From Evernia prunastri (Eukaryota; Ascomycota; Lecanoromycetes; Lecanorales; Parmeliaceae): 64,000 bases of DNA. The stretch lies in the NCBI GenBank assembly GCA_003184365.1, contig NKYR01000010.1:434001-498000 (forward strand), in the 5' to 3' direction. Position 1 is the stretch's first letter, and each line of letters begins with the position of its first letter. Shown here one piece after another: positions 11,445 to 23,299 of the stretch. Under the pieces are notes generated by a model. It had not been told where the DNA came from. It worked only from the letters and a program-made list of their open reading frames with translations, and made no database searches. The position numbers and the translations under genes were made by a program.

Positions 11445-12533
11445 ATTCCGGAGAGTGAATTGTTTCAGCCTAAATAGAGGTCTTTATCAATCACGATGCT
11501 GTGGTGGCGCTTTAGCGGCGCCTTGAATGGATTACGATGGTCTACTCATCTGCCACCCTGTGATGAAGGAATCCGGGCGCTGGAACGCTGGGGGTTATTC
11601 TTATACACGTGTAGTGAAAAACCCTAGATAAATCATCTTTGACCTGCTGTACCTCCAATATTATCAATGCCAATGCTCATTCTCCATCAACCATCGCAGT
11701 ACCTGAGTTGGGTACTTGTGAAGAAGCAATACCATGCAGATTTGCGAAGTCAAAGACTCACGGTTCGCCCGGTCTTAGTAGAAGTCTAATAGCTGGGAGT
11801 ATCCAAAGGATTCTTCGAGGCTGTGTAGAAGTTGGAGAAAAGGAAGAGTCACGTAGTTATTCTGTTGTGCTCTGATTTGTACTACGGAGTAGAAGGCGTG
11901 GGAGTGGGAGTGGGAGTGCTGGGTTATATGGGCACTTATCCCGACATGAGAAGCTCCACTGAGTCCCAGCATGACGGTCAAATTGTACGTGATGAGATTT
12001 TATCATCATCGAAATACATGGGGAACTCTGTCGACTTATTAATGTCCTTGAGGTTGGCAGCAATAAGGTAGGAGCGGAGGAGCAGTGCTTTCGATTGGTC
12101 AAACCCGTCTCCGCGCCGTCGCCTTTTCCCGCATCGCCCTGTTCTCAGCTGCTGCGCAAATGCCAAAAGGGAAAAAGCGGTGCTTACACAGCTCTCCCAG
12201 CACCGTCAGCCTGGGAAAATAATCAGACAATGGCTTTTTCATCTTCTCCTTCTTTTCCGTCATCTTCTTCTTTCCTCGTTTCCTTCTCTCCTTTCGATCT
12301 GTCGACAGCGTTGGTTTCGGCTCGTTGCGTTGCGGAGACTGGCCCCCCGGCTCTGCTTACTGGTGCGCATATAGAGACGTTTTTTCATCCGACTTCGAGC
12401 TCGCTGATGGTTGCGATTGGTTCGTGACGACCTCGGCGTCTTTGCGCGACTCCTTGTGCTTGAATCGATTCTCTCTTGTTGATTTTCGTTTCTGGTGAAA
12501 AGCACGGCCGTCGGATTCGGCGGAGCTCCCACC
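11445..12533. other. Intergenic / promoter of the membrane-protein gene
   Basis: No gene was recognised. 12240-12310 is a CT-rich tract of the kind common in fungal 5' leaders; a short GGGAGT run lies near 11905. Confidence 0.5.
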
Positions 12534-13851
12534 ATGGGACAACCATCACTGCCCAAGTGGACGCCGCGGCGGACGCTGATAGATCTATACACTGAGAAGG
12601 ACCAGACGCTCTGGTACTGGAGAGCAGCTGCCACTCTGTCCGCGCTCTTAATTATGATTGGGTATGACCGCCTTGAACTCCAGGTCTAGAAGCAAGCTGA
12701 CCGACTTCAGCTTCCTCATATTCCCGTCCGCCTTCAAGCAAAGTGCCTCCCTCACCATCAGCTCGAAGTCTGCGACTATCGCTGCCGTCATCCTCCTGGT
12801 CCTCGGCTACGCCCTCTCCCTCGTCACCTCCCTCATCTGTCGCTCTTGGATATTCCAGCTCGATATCATCTTCGTGCCTTGCCTCTCCTCTTCCGTTCTC
12901 GGCCTCATCAACATTCTCTACAGCCTCTCTACACACGAGAAGACTCTACAGTGGACCTCTTCGTCTATAGTCGCTCTCGTTCTCTCCATAATCTCGACCC
13001 TCACATATGCTACGGTTGCCCTCCTCACTTTTCGGAAGATCCACATTGTAAGAGCGAGGGATGCGATGCATCGATACCACTCGGATTCTCCAGATCCTAT
13101 GATGCCGGAATCAGAGCAGCAGCGGCAGCAGCTGTTACGGCTGCTGCTTCAGCATGAAGATGCGAAGCAACAGAATCCGGACAATGGTCAATCCACTTTC
13201 AAGATCGACTGGCCCGGCAATGCGGAGAGGAGAAGCACAGTAGTCACATTGAGGAACCTACCACGAGCTGTGCGGAGCTCATATGGAAATAGAAACAGCG
13301 ATTTATACAGTGGCCAAGACGCAAATCCTCCACCTCTACCGCCAATGGATTCTGTGACGGAAGAAGCGTCGTTGGACCCCAGATTCGGGTCATCAGACGG
13401 AATCTTACCCCTGGACCCACGTACCTACATACCTCCGAACAACAGCTATATCGACGGCGACATCCCAGGCATCGTGAACACTCGCTACGACTCACCCATT
13501 CTATCCCCGCCTTCGAATCTGCCGCAACTCCAAGCGAACGGCTACCCCATCGAGAAGCCCGAAGTCCAAAACGCGAGCCTCCAGCATCCAAGCCAGAGGC
13601 CTGAATACCACATTGTCGACGAATACGCCCGAGGGAGGGATCAATACCGCATGGTCAACGAGCAAGGGCAAGGGCACCACCGGGGTACCAACGCGCCGAG
13701 GAGTCGGAGCCGGGAGAGCAGGAGGATCGAGATTGAGCTGGCAGATAGGGGCAAAGCGGGAGGCGAGGGCGGGAGAAGGGAGGAGTTGGAGGGGGTGGAG
13801 TATATCGGTCGTATCAGGAGGGTCGAGACGGACGGGTGGGGGAGGAGGTGA
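12534..13851 (+). CDS. Four-helix integral membrane protein with long cytosolic-type tail
   Basis: Two exons (12534-12661, 12711-13851) encode 422 aa. The ATG lies in an ACC-ATGG context. Residues ~28-43 continuing across the intron, ~59-80, ~85-108 and ~120-143 are hydrophobic and predict four membrane spans. A ~275-residue polar tail follows, rich in Gln, Arg, Pro and Ser, with a PPLPP run and an Arg/Gly-rich end. The layout resembles fungal plasma-membrane proteins with a small membrane domain and a disordered tail. No named family was recognised. The 49-nt intron has a GTATGA donor and a CGACTTCAG acceptor. Confidence 0.75.
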
Positions 13852-14202
13852 TGAGGATCGTTCGAGTCTGGGTTTTTGTTTCGTGGGTTGGAAATAAAAG
13901 GCGTACCGGCCGGGTTTTGTGGGGGGGAGGAATAAAGCAAGGCGTTTGGGGATGGAGCGGGATCGGGAGGGAATCTAGGATGGGTCAATCTAGGTAGGTA
14001 GGTAGGTACTCTGGGGATATTTAGTGATACAAATTTTCTATAGTAATCAGAAATTAAAAAGGAAACAACGATTTCTTCCCCGGTCACTCAGGCGGTCTAC
14101 CTACCTAATCACTTGTTTTCTTACTGAATCCGCAAGCAAGGCGCTTTTTTTCATCTCAGCCGATCTCGTCGCCAGTACTGAGTTAGATACACAACAACAA
14201 AC

Positions 14203-14292
14203 CATACCATACCATCCCATCCCATCCCATACAGCTCTTCGATACCGCAACGCAACGCATCGCAACCCAACCCAACCCAACCCAACCCAACG
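14203..14292. repeat. CATCC and AACCC pentanucleotide microsatellites
   Basis: Consecutive CATCC and CAACC-type pentamers. A similar AACCC run occurs at about 52244-52270. Confidence 0.8.
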
Positions 14293-15412
14293 CCACACAC
14301 CGTACGTCAACGCGCTCTTTGAACCTCAGCTTTTGCGAGCTCGTTGTGCTTTGGGTTTTCCACATCTCGTTCATTCTCCTATAGGTAAGATTCGTTTCCA
14401 GCTGATTGATTGATTGATTGATATTGTTCACACTCGAAACATCATCATACCGGTTTTCCCCGCAGAGGGCTTCACGGGCGTCAAAGGACCCAGCCAGAAT
14501 CCCCCACTCCCTATGTAGTTATAAATCCACGGGTCATCATCAAGTGTGGATCCCCTGAGTCGCATTTGCAGCTCCGAGCTCTGGGTGTACCTTCGCGCTA
14601 TTGTTTTTCCTTGAGGGTTGAATGGTCATTTGTTTGTTTGTTTGTTTTGTCGAAAAACTCTTGAGACGAGAGGAAAAGAATCGACGTCGACGACTGCGTG
14701 CGATGATTTGCATGTCGGTTTCCATTGAAACGTCGATTGTTCAAAGTTGCTTTGATATCGTATGCCACAACGAAACTCGAGATGCGGAACAATTGCACGG
14801 TGTGTATATACCATCCCATAGGGAGAAACTCAAAAAACGTACAACATATTTGTCACGGGCCTGAAGTCAAAGGGTAGCTAGTGCTAGTCACGGAGATGGC
14901 AAGGGAAACTCGGAGAACAGAGCACCACTCCTCCAGAGGGGGGAAATCAAATTTCTTGACAAATTGATTCTTTGATCCTCGAAGAAGCTATCTAATCTGT
15001 CTAAGATTGAGCGCCGCGGAAGAGTGTGGAAACGAGTATGGACAGGGAGGGGAGCTTTCGAAGGTAGGGAAGGAGCATCCGGTTCGAGAGTGATGCACTC
15101 TATCACTCTTGAAGCGTTTTCGCCCCGATCGAAGCTTGTCTCCGGGAGCTTTGTCGGATGATTTAGAGTTCACTTATAGAAGCTCTTTCGTATTATAAAG
15201 GCATCTCAAAAGTCCTATCTTTTGTATGTGAGGGTGTGAGAGATACTTCTCATGACGCCGAAACAAGTCGACTGGTTTCGTGACTAGGTTTGGCGTTGAG
15301 GATTTTTTTCGGCCGAGTGAGAAACATGACATTTGTTGACTTTTCGTCTTCGAATGGGGAAATCCGACGTCATGTGGGCAGCTTTTACTGTCTCTAAGAC
15401 ATCCTCGAGGGA

Positions 15413-15418
15413 TATAAA
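15413..15418 (+). promoter_or_regulatory. TATA box candidate of the CBM14 gene
   Basis: TATAAA about 100 bp before the start codon at 15515, in a conventional position for fungal TATA promoters. Short, strongly expressed effector genes often have one. Supported by sequence only. Confidence 0.45.
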
Positions 15419-15514
15419 GTAGTAACCTTTGCCTCTATACTTCTCTCTATCTTCCATCTTCAACCACAACAGCCAAGCTCGGAACAACCATCTTGAAAAA
15501 GAAAGCCCAGGCAT

Positions 15515-16015
15515 ATGCACCTCATCACAAGGCGCAGCACAATCACCCTCATCTGCTCTTTCCTTTGTATCAGCCCGATACTGGCCGCACCGGCACTTCA
15601 AGATGCGTACGTGGTGCAGATGCTTCTTTTTGATGACATGAGCACCATATTAACGCGACCTCAGGAATAGGCCATCGACTCAGCTCGCAAAACGGTACAG
15701 CTTTCCTTTACCTCCTCCCACTTTCCTCTTTTCCATCTTTACAAGATCTCTCTCAAGCTACTCCTCGCGGCTTCCTCCGCCATTCACAGACTAAACTCAC
15801 CCTCGCTTTCATACAGCTGCAGTCCCGTCGGCGTTTGTCCCCCGGACGATCCGCCAGATAGCGCGATTTACCTATCTTCTTCTTGCGAATGCAATCAGTT
15901 CTACGAATGCACCAACGGTCATCCGAAACTGTACACCTGCCCAGACGGGCTGGTGTTCAACTCGGTGGTGATGGCTTGTGACTTTCCGGACCATGTTGGG
16001 GACTGTCTGCTCTGA
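15515..16015 (+). CDS. Secreted CBM14 (peritrophin-A) chitin-binding protein, Avr4-like
   Basis: Three small exons (15515-15606, 15665-15694, 15817-16015) keep phase and give 106 aa. Residues 1-24 are a signal peptide. A KR pair at 40-41 just before the first mature Cys could be a Kex2 site. The mature part has eight cysteines at 42, 48, 64, 66, 72, 82, 95 and 104. The spacing C-x5-C-x9-C-x12-C-x8-C, preceded by a 15-17 residue loop, fits the CBM14 pattern, with aromatics F69, Y70 and F88 near the usual ligand face. In fungi, CBM14 proteins of this size and Cys count include Avr4-type effectors that coat hyphal chitin against plant chitinases. That role is inferred. A TATA box lies ~100 bp upstream. 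The assignment to CBM14 is strong; equivalence to Avr4 is likely but unproven. Confidence 0.85.
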
Positions 16016-17413
16016 ATGGCGGGATTGGCCGGTTCGGAGAATGATGTCTGTGGTGGCGGGAGATGGATAGGTTTGAACAGAATACGTAAAGGAAACAACG
16101 AGCGCTGATGGTTTGGGGTTCGAAGTGTACTAAAAGTAGTGAATGTTTTGAGGACGGTCTATCCTCCTTCTTGTATAATTCCAGTTCTTACATTTGGGGT
16201 TATGGAAATATCTCATCGATGTCCTCCTTTTGCTTGATTGTGTAAACCCAAGTCTTTCAATATTCCTTGGCACCATGTCCCTTGTGTCAGCCGATATCGT
16301 TCTCACCGTAGCAAACCTCAAGAAATCGTCAGACCTAATCTCGGATTAGTTATCTCAGTGACTGAAGTCAGGGAGGAGACTTACGTTTCTTCGGACCCAG
16401 CAGTCATAAATGATGGAGGGGTGGAGAATGAACAATCTACGCTCTAAGGCAACCGACTTGGGATATATGACATCTTTTTAGAGAGGGTTTGTAGACCGAG
16501 AAGGCTTGACTTGGTAGGTTTAGTAAGGCACCACCGAGCATCACCCGTCTATTTTGACATTCCTTAGCCCGCTTTAATACTCCAGCGTCCCCGACTCTGC
16601 TAGACAAACCTAGCGGATGAACCGGTCGTCGATGACAGTGGGGGGGCTTTGTCATAGGTGTACGAAGGTTGATTGTCCTTTTTCTATGGAGTGGTGTGAA
16701 GGCTACATAGACATGTGAAGCCCATACTAGTTTGCCACCATGAGAAGTAGCCGCAACACCACAGTGTTTAAGGCTACTGCAATTCCCAACACTTTGACTC
16801 ATAAAGCCACGAGCATCACCGAAGCCCGGGTGTCAGTCACTCGGCTCGTCACAGTACCGGGTATCACAAGTTCGAGGACCTTCGGTCAGACTCGTTTTGC
16901 CCTCCGCATATGATCTAAGGGTCCGGCTTTGATTTGAGGTGGTATAACCTTCCCACAGCGTGTTCAAATCCAGTTATGATGATGGGCAAGATGTTTGAGT
17001 TTGCTATCTCAAAGCTCTCCTGGAGATACCTTTACATTCCCTAATGATTGAGTCGTTCGCATTAACGTGGATTAAGATGGTCGGAGGCTGTCTACTAACA
17101 ACCACTAAGTTTCAAGACAGTCTAGCTATTGATTTCTTGTAGTTGATGCAGTTCGGTCTCAAAACCAACTATCTCAACGGTGCAGTGTAGTGCCTGATGG
17201 CTGTGGCAACATCTGCCTTGTGGTGCTTGAAGTACGCAATCGTGCAGCAAGGCTGAAGAACGAGCTGAAAACCCCGCAACCCCATAAGATGAAGCAAGAT
17301 TGCCCTTCCCCGTCGACATCGGAAACGAGTACTCGACTTTGACTGTATGTGCTATCAAAGACTTGCCTTGACTCCAGGACCCAAGGATCTAGACCTCAGT
17401 GCGAAGCACAACA
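16016..17413. other. Intergenic, includes the second copy of a dispersed repeat
   Basis: Carries the relic at about 16665-16800 matching 6480-6610. No gene or tRNA was recognised elsewhere; a GTTCAAATCC T-arm-like string near 16963 lacks a cloverleaf partner. Confidence 0.5.
16665..16800 (+). repeat. Dispersed repeat, copy 2
   Basis: Diverged copy of 6480-6610, sharing TCTATGGAGTGG, the CTAGTTTGCCACCA-like block and GCAACACCACAGTG. Short and noncoding, so probably a transposon remnant. Confidence 0.6.
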
Positions 17414-19850
17414 ATGTCTGGGGCCGTGGTACCCGCATCTACGAACTTCGAGCAACAAGGCTCGGTCGACTGGGTCGAGTTGTCGAGCAGAAGTGTGCAA
17501 TTCTCCGTCGCTGTGCTTGCGAGGCTCTCCAAAGCTGGCATTGATCCATTCACCCTTCAGGTCGGTCGAGCTATCTGCACCAATTTTTCTCTGCACCCAA
17601 TTGCTCAAGGTCGCATCTCGGACGCAATCCTAGCGCTCAAGAAGTTCGGATCGTATGGAGACGTCATGTGGTTTGGCTTTGGCGTCAAGCATGTTGTCAC
17701 CGATCTGGCGGAGACTGAGGAAGGCCTTACACTTGTTGCGGTGTGCGCTGCGCTCTCAACGACATATGATTCGCTATATGGAGCACGTGTGCTCAGAGAG
17801 CTATGTGGTCTCTGCAAGGCCCCCCTGTCATTATCGCCCGCTATACGGCAGTGGAAGATACTGGTCGAATTGTGTGCTGGCGTATTGACTTCCACTCATT
17901 TTGGCCTTGTATTGGATGGATTCCATCGTCTGGTCTCAGCAGGCGGCAATACATCACAACTCGAGGCCAATAGATGTCCGACTACCTATTCAGTTTTGGC
18001 GGAGGCTATCTTGACAATAGCGCAAGTGACATCAAAGAGGTTGACGAGCGCTACCTTCACGGGGGGGCTCGATTGCGTGTGGCTCGCAGCTGTGGCTGAA
18101 TGGGTTTTCTCTCTGGATGTTATTATATACAACTCAGCCAATTTAGCACTCTACCGCTCTCGATCACTGGACCAGCAGCCACCTCAAATCACTGTCATCT
18201 ACCTCGAAAACGATCTGCAAGGGGAGGAGCAAAGCTTTGTAAGCGAGAAAACATCGTTGATCCGCAGCGGACGCACGCTGTTTGTTCGCGGAGACAACGA
18301 CTCGCTGGGTGATATCCATTTCTTCAGTTGGCGATCATCATGGTCTACCATTCTACACGACTCCTTCCACGAAGGTATTGATGAGCTGCTATCGGGCGAA
18401 AACGCCTACCATTTCGGCCTTTATCTATACTCTGTGTCTATGGTACAAGAGTCGGACCTACAGTGCAAAGATGGTCACTACACACATAGGATTGAGAAGA
18501 CCCTTTTTTCCGAGAATCCCGTCCGAACCTCTTCTATGGACCCAAGAGAGCAGTCGTGGCCACAAATTCCTCTCGTTTGCTTCTAAGCGTCTCCCTGAGC
18601 TCGGTCGCTGCTTCGAACATGACTTTTCGTCGATTCCGCAAGACGAAATTTTCAGAACAGGATTAGCCGCACGCAAGGCATTCGAAGGCAAATGCAAAAA
18701 CCATCCCACCGTTCAAGATCAAGGCGTCAAGGACAGCGTCTGCCTGAAGAAGCTCGCAGAGGTCATTGTTATTTTCCTTTGGATAACGTTAGTGTCAGAC
18801 ATAGACAGGGAGATTGCTCCTTCAGTCACTGGTTTAAGTAACTTATACAGGTGGCTACATCAACGGGATAGACATTCATTCGTGGAGAATTTCGTGGAGT
18901 ATGAATGTCAAGCCGCTCGACAAACGGCATTGGTATTTTATGTCCTGTCCGGTCTTTTTGTCGATTTAGAGCAAAACTCGACGCCATCAACAAAATACTT
19001 AGCAATGGCTGGAGCTGGAGTATGCGTCTATCGGCAGGCACTCGAAGATCCGAAGCTGCCGCCTGACTCGATATTCAGATTCCGGGTAGTGCCAGGGTAT
19101 GTCTCCCATGCCGGTGCAATCTTTAAGAGGATCAGAAATCTTTCAGGGCTCAGAAATCCCCCAAGTTTTCGGTTTAACGCTTCGATGATATGCCAATCGG
19201 TGGACGCTATAGTTCAAGAGACCGATCGGGATTCGGAACTGGCCATGGCATATCAGGTGGATTGCGACAATGGCCGAGGTAAAAGGAAGTATTTGTTCTT
19301 GAGCGTTGGCCGATTGTTATACAATCTCCAGAACAGCGTGATTGCGTTTAAGTGTGAAGGAGGTTGCTTGAATCTACCCACGAAATCACAGCGAAAGGTC
19401 AAGAGTTTGGATGTGAACGAGGAGACATCTTTATGGCAAGACACCCGCAGATATCCCTTAATTTTCTTCGATCAAGCAGCCACTGGTGATGCGCAGCGCT
19501 TCATTGCAAGTTTGAGTCATTCATCGAACTTGTGGATACGCACTTGTTCAGATGCTGGGGCTAGAGACGTGAAACACCACCCGAGGGAAATGCTGATAGA
19601 CCGCCCTTTTATGATATACCTGTCTCTCATGGACTCGAGTTATAACACCCTCCGTGTGTTCCGCTTCGTCCCTTGTCTGAGCTGTATCATTGAACGCGGA
19701 TGCTTGGCGAAATTTTATAACCACCGTGACCATAACCCTCCATCTACAGGGTCCGTCTGGCTGGTGTCACCTGGGGTAGCTGAAAGAGAACTTCTTTGGG
19801 AGACATTGGAGCCTAATTCTGTCCAAGAGACCGTTACAGTCACAAAGTAA
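17414..19850 (+). pseudogene. Large fungal-specific protein gene with an apparent +1 frameshift
   Basis: Two overlapping frames share one coding signal: 17414-18586 ends at TAA, and a second frame continues to 19850. The total length is 812 codons plus one base. The first part has a hydrophobic N-terminal domain (NFEQQ..., FGSYGDVMWFGFGVKHVV, then Cys-rich helices). The second part is homogeneous Cys/Arg-rich protein ending in VTVTK. Coding similarity crosses near 18584, where dropping one T would join a PLVCF end to KRLPELGRCF. An alternative is a 67-nt intron (18521-18587, GTCCGA...TTCTAAG) that also keeps phase, but its donor is poor. I recall similar large proteins in many ascomycetes without a known function. 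The call is either a frameshifted gene or one with an unusual intron. Confidence 0.6.
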
Positions 19851-21169
19851 GCCTCGGTAAAAAATAACACTCTCAACTCTCCAAACAATGCTGATGTTGC
19901 AACCGCGAGTAAAGTCCACAAGAGACACAGCCAGCGTCGGGGAATTCTGAGAAGTGAGTAGCGCTTTACGACTCTTGTTTTTGACATTCGACTATGCTGA
20001 TAGTATAACTTAAGCCCTTCAGTAAGCTCCGATCCGAACAGTGTCACACGGGACGACCCAAATGAGCAACAGAAACCGCCGTGGGTCTCCACACAGAAGA
20101 CGCCGCATGCACTCGCTGACTAGAATAATTCAGGCCCAGAAACGCGGAGCCTGCCAGACTAGAGAGCAAGCATGGCCCCAGTGAGACGGACAAGTCAGCG
20201 GTGCCGCCACCTCGCGAGAAGGCTCGGCTCGAGAAAACAAGGTCGACCTTTGCAAGCTTTTTTCGTTCGTCGGGTGGCTCAAGCTCAAAGAAAGCCTGAA
20301 TCAAAGAAACAAAGCGCCTGAGGAACGAGCTCATGGCTCTGTCACTTGGAAATTCACAGGCATGGGGGTTCTGCGTTTCGCCACCAAAAGGGGATGGTTT
20401 CAGGGGCTGGGATTTATTCCATATGGCCTGGCCTTCGTTACGTCTATACCTTTCGTAAGCGGGCAAGTTACAGATTCATACCCCAAACAGTTGAAAACCT
20501 TTACATTCTCGCACCCCACCTTACATTTTCATACCTCACCGGAGCATGGGTTGTTAAGATGTCATCATTCTATTGAAAGAAAAGAAAAAGAAAGAAAGAA
20601 AAAAAAGGTTGCCAGAATCTTTACGCGAGGAATTTGACAAGAAATATTTCGTGAGCTCCATGATTGCACTCTCTCTCTCTGCACGCTGCGTATCGGACAA
20701 CTGAGCTGTACCAGAAACACGTCTTTATACGACTTACTACCCGACCTTCGCGCTCGAGACTCAATATGACGCAGTGACGAGATGAGATTTGATATGGGTC
20801 GGGCCTCTTACTGTAGCCCCGTCTTTCGTCAGCCCTTGCTGTCGGTGAGAGCGCCGGACGAATACAGAGTCTTGTGGTATTCTTGATCACTAGACTACGA
20901 GAGCCGGTTGCTATAGGGAACAGAAATGGGATCCTTTCAGTCCGCCTATTTTATGCCTACTCTGCTAATCGCATTACTGTTATTTATTCTCTTAACTTCA
21001 CTTCTATTGCTCCACACTAGCATAGATATAGATGCGAAGCTATATCTCAAAGTTGTTTCTCGAACACCTCATCGAATCATACCCAAGGGAAATGACAACT
21101 TATCGAATTGTATCTCCGTGTTACTGTACTCTTCACTTACCCTCATATACAGTCACCAAAACAGCCAAA

Positions 21170-21374
21170 ATCGTGCAGATGTTGTTGCGGGGTCTCAGCA
21201 CGGGGGCCACAAGCTACCTGAGGAGGCATATAGAGTTCCCTCAGTGCTAGGAGAATTCCTATGCGTGTTCAGCTAAACCCGGAGTGAAAACGAAACCCAA
21301 TACAGGTGCGGGCGGGCGGGTCAGAATGCTGTGAGTCTGGACTCTGGGAGAGATGGGATCGAATGAAGGGCTGG
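21170..21374 (+). repeat. 205 bp direct repeat, copy 1
   Basis: Begins ATCGTGCAGATGTTGTTGCG and ends GGGATCGAATGAAGGGCTGG. Copy 2 follows head-to-tail with substitutions and small indels. Part of the unit recurs near 26788-26870. Confidence 0.8.
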
Positions 21375-21580
21375 AATCGTGCAGATGTTGTTGCGAGATC
21401 TCAGCACCAGGGCCACTAGCTACCCGAGGAGGTATGTGTGGTCCCTTCCGTGTTAAGGAACCTCCCATGCGTGTTCAGCCAAACCCGGAGTGAGAACGAA
21501 ACCCAATACAGGCGCGGGGCGGGTGGGGAAAGAATGCTGTGAGTCTGAACTCTGTGAGAGACGGGATCGAATGAATAGCT
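21375..21580 (+). repeat. 205 bp direct repeat, copy 2
   Basis: Tandem copy of 21170-21374, sharing the ATCGTGCAGATGTTGTTGCG start, the AAACCCGGAGTGA block, AACGAAACCCAATACAGG and the GGGATCGAATGAA end. Confidence 0.8.
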
Positions 21581-23299
21581 TAATACGGTAGGAAGCTCGT
21601 AGTTAATAGAGATCTCATCAAGATACGCATCTGGGGGCCATCGCGTCTCTGGCACGAGGCACGTCTCGCTATGCGATTTTGGCCTGCTATGCGATCTTGC
21701 TGTACTATGCGACTGGTTGACGAATATAGTTTGGCAAACGCGAACAAAGATAATTTGTCAAGCGTAATAGGTACGGTATGCCATTCTCCATGATTTAAGT
21801 TATGGGGAAATTTATATATCTATCTTTGATACGATGGGATGCCACGTTGAACATGATATGTATGATTTGTCGGCAATGAGCCCGATGCGCCTTCCTTTTT
21901 CACTCTATTACACTTTATCATCTAACTTAACTTTTATCAATGCGACTTGAACTTCTTGAAGGTGTACGGAGTACTGTAAGGTAGAAGATATAAGGTATTA
22001 TTCCAAATAAAAGACGCAACTTTCGGTGCCTTATGTACCTGTGATGAAGATGGCGAATGAAAATTGCACGGTGTTATCGGAGTTTAGGATTTGCGTTTCC
22101 CACTCCTTTGCCTGGGTGATTACGAGTAAGCTTTCCTTTGAGGGAATTGCTCCGACCAGTCAATTGATTGTCGTCGTTAATGCCGTACGTACATCAGTAG
22201 TCCTTGGACACCACATGACGGCCACATGCCACACCACCAGCTTATCCTTCTACTGAGGGGCTACGATTCCTTAGCTTCGGCGTAAATGATACACACTATA
22301 GCATCTTACCGAATCCTGGTACGTTGGTAGCCGAGAGTCTTCCCATCCACCTTTGACAGCGGTACGTACCTTACCCGTCGCCAAATCGTTAGCTTCGGAG
22401 CGAGAGATTCGAAAGGGTCAATGTTCGAGCAGATTTCAAGGAGCAGCGGGATCTCGCATGATGAGCGCATGAATTGGAAGCAACAGAAGCGAAAAGTACA
22501 TTCCCCGCCTTTGGAATCGGACTCCGAGGAGAGATTGTCTACCTACCTAGGTAGGTATGATAAGATGGCGAATCGCAGCCGAATAATTTTTCGTCGCCTT
22601 GCTTGAAAGCTTCCCGCGTATTCTGCAAGGATGGATTGATATATAGCACGTTTCGATTTTGAATTGTGGGATTTTTTTTTTCTTCCGGCATGATCAAGCT
22701 ACTAGGTACCTACTTACTCTATGATACTTTACATCTTCGGGGGTTGTAGTGCCGATTTAGGCGTGGATCACCCGCGTCCGGGGGATGGGACCCCTAAAGC
22801 TTAGATGGGCTTTTAGGGTGCAACTCGTACAAGTCTCCAAAGCTCCACGATAAAAAAATTCTCAGGTAAGGAGGAAAGATGCGTGAAACAGATTGGTATT
22901 AATCCTGATTTTCGTTGAAAAAAACGAAGAAAGTAAGGAATCTTGCAGCAGATGCCAACTAATTGCCCATCTTTGCATGTGCATTACCTTTGCATGCATG
23001 CATCTCAACCCTCCAATAATTTATTCCAATAATTAATTAATCCTTAATCCACATGCTTCATCACACAGTTGATCCCATGGCCAGCAAATAATGCCGCTCC
23101 AGCTCAATTTCCCCGAACATATCGGTCCAATGGCAAGTCCAAACCCCGCAGCTGACGCATCTGACGCATCTACCGGACTCAAAAAACCAAAAACAACATC
23201 CTGACTGAGGCATAAAGAGCCGTCATGCTCTCTTCCGGTTTAGTCAAAGCCAGACCCGTTGTGCTATTGCCTTCCTGGTGAAAACATTCTTTACTCGTC

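Larger units (their letters stand above)
13852..15514. other. Intergenic with short tandem repeats, promoter of the CBM14 gene
   Basis: Holds pyrimidine-rich repeats: CATCC units (about 14205-14230), AACCC units (about 14263-14290), GATT units (about 14403-14422), and TAGG units near 13991. No gene was recognised. Confidence 0.6.
19851..23299. other. Gene-poor spacer with repeat relics
   Basis: Holds a pair of ~205 bp direct repeats (21170-21580), a TATGCGA motif cluster (about 21665-21715) and A/T-rich DNA. A 140-codon minus-strand frame (20044-20466) has no start context, introns or recognisable domain and was not called. No transposase or reverse transcriptase motif was seen. Confidence 0.55.

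Noticed and set aside
16940..17010. T-arm-like GTTCAAATCC as a tRNA hint
   Set aside because: No acceptor stem, D-arm or anticodon arm could be paired around it.
20044..20466. 140-codon minus-strand frame
   Set aside because: No recognisable domain or signal, and two other frames are also partly open.
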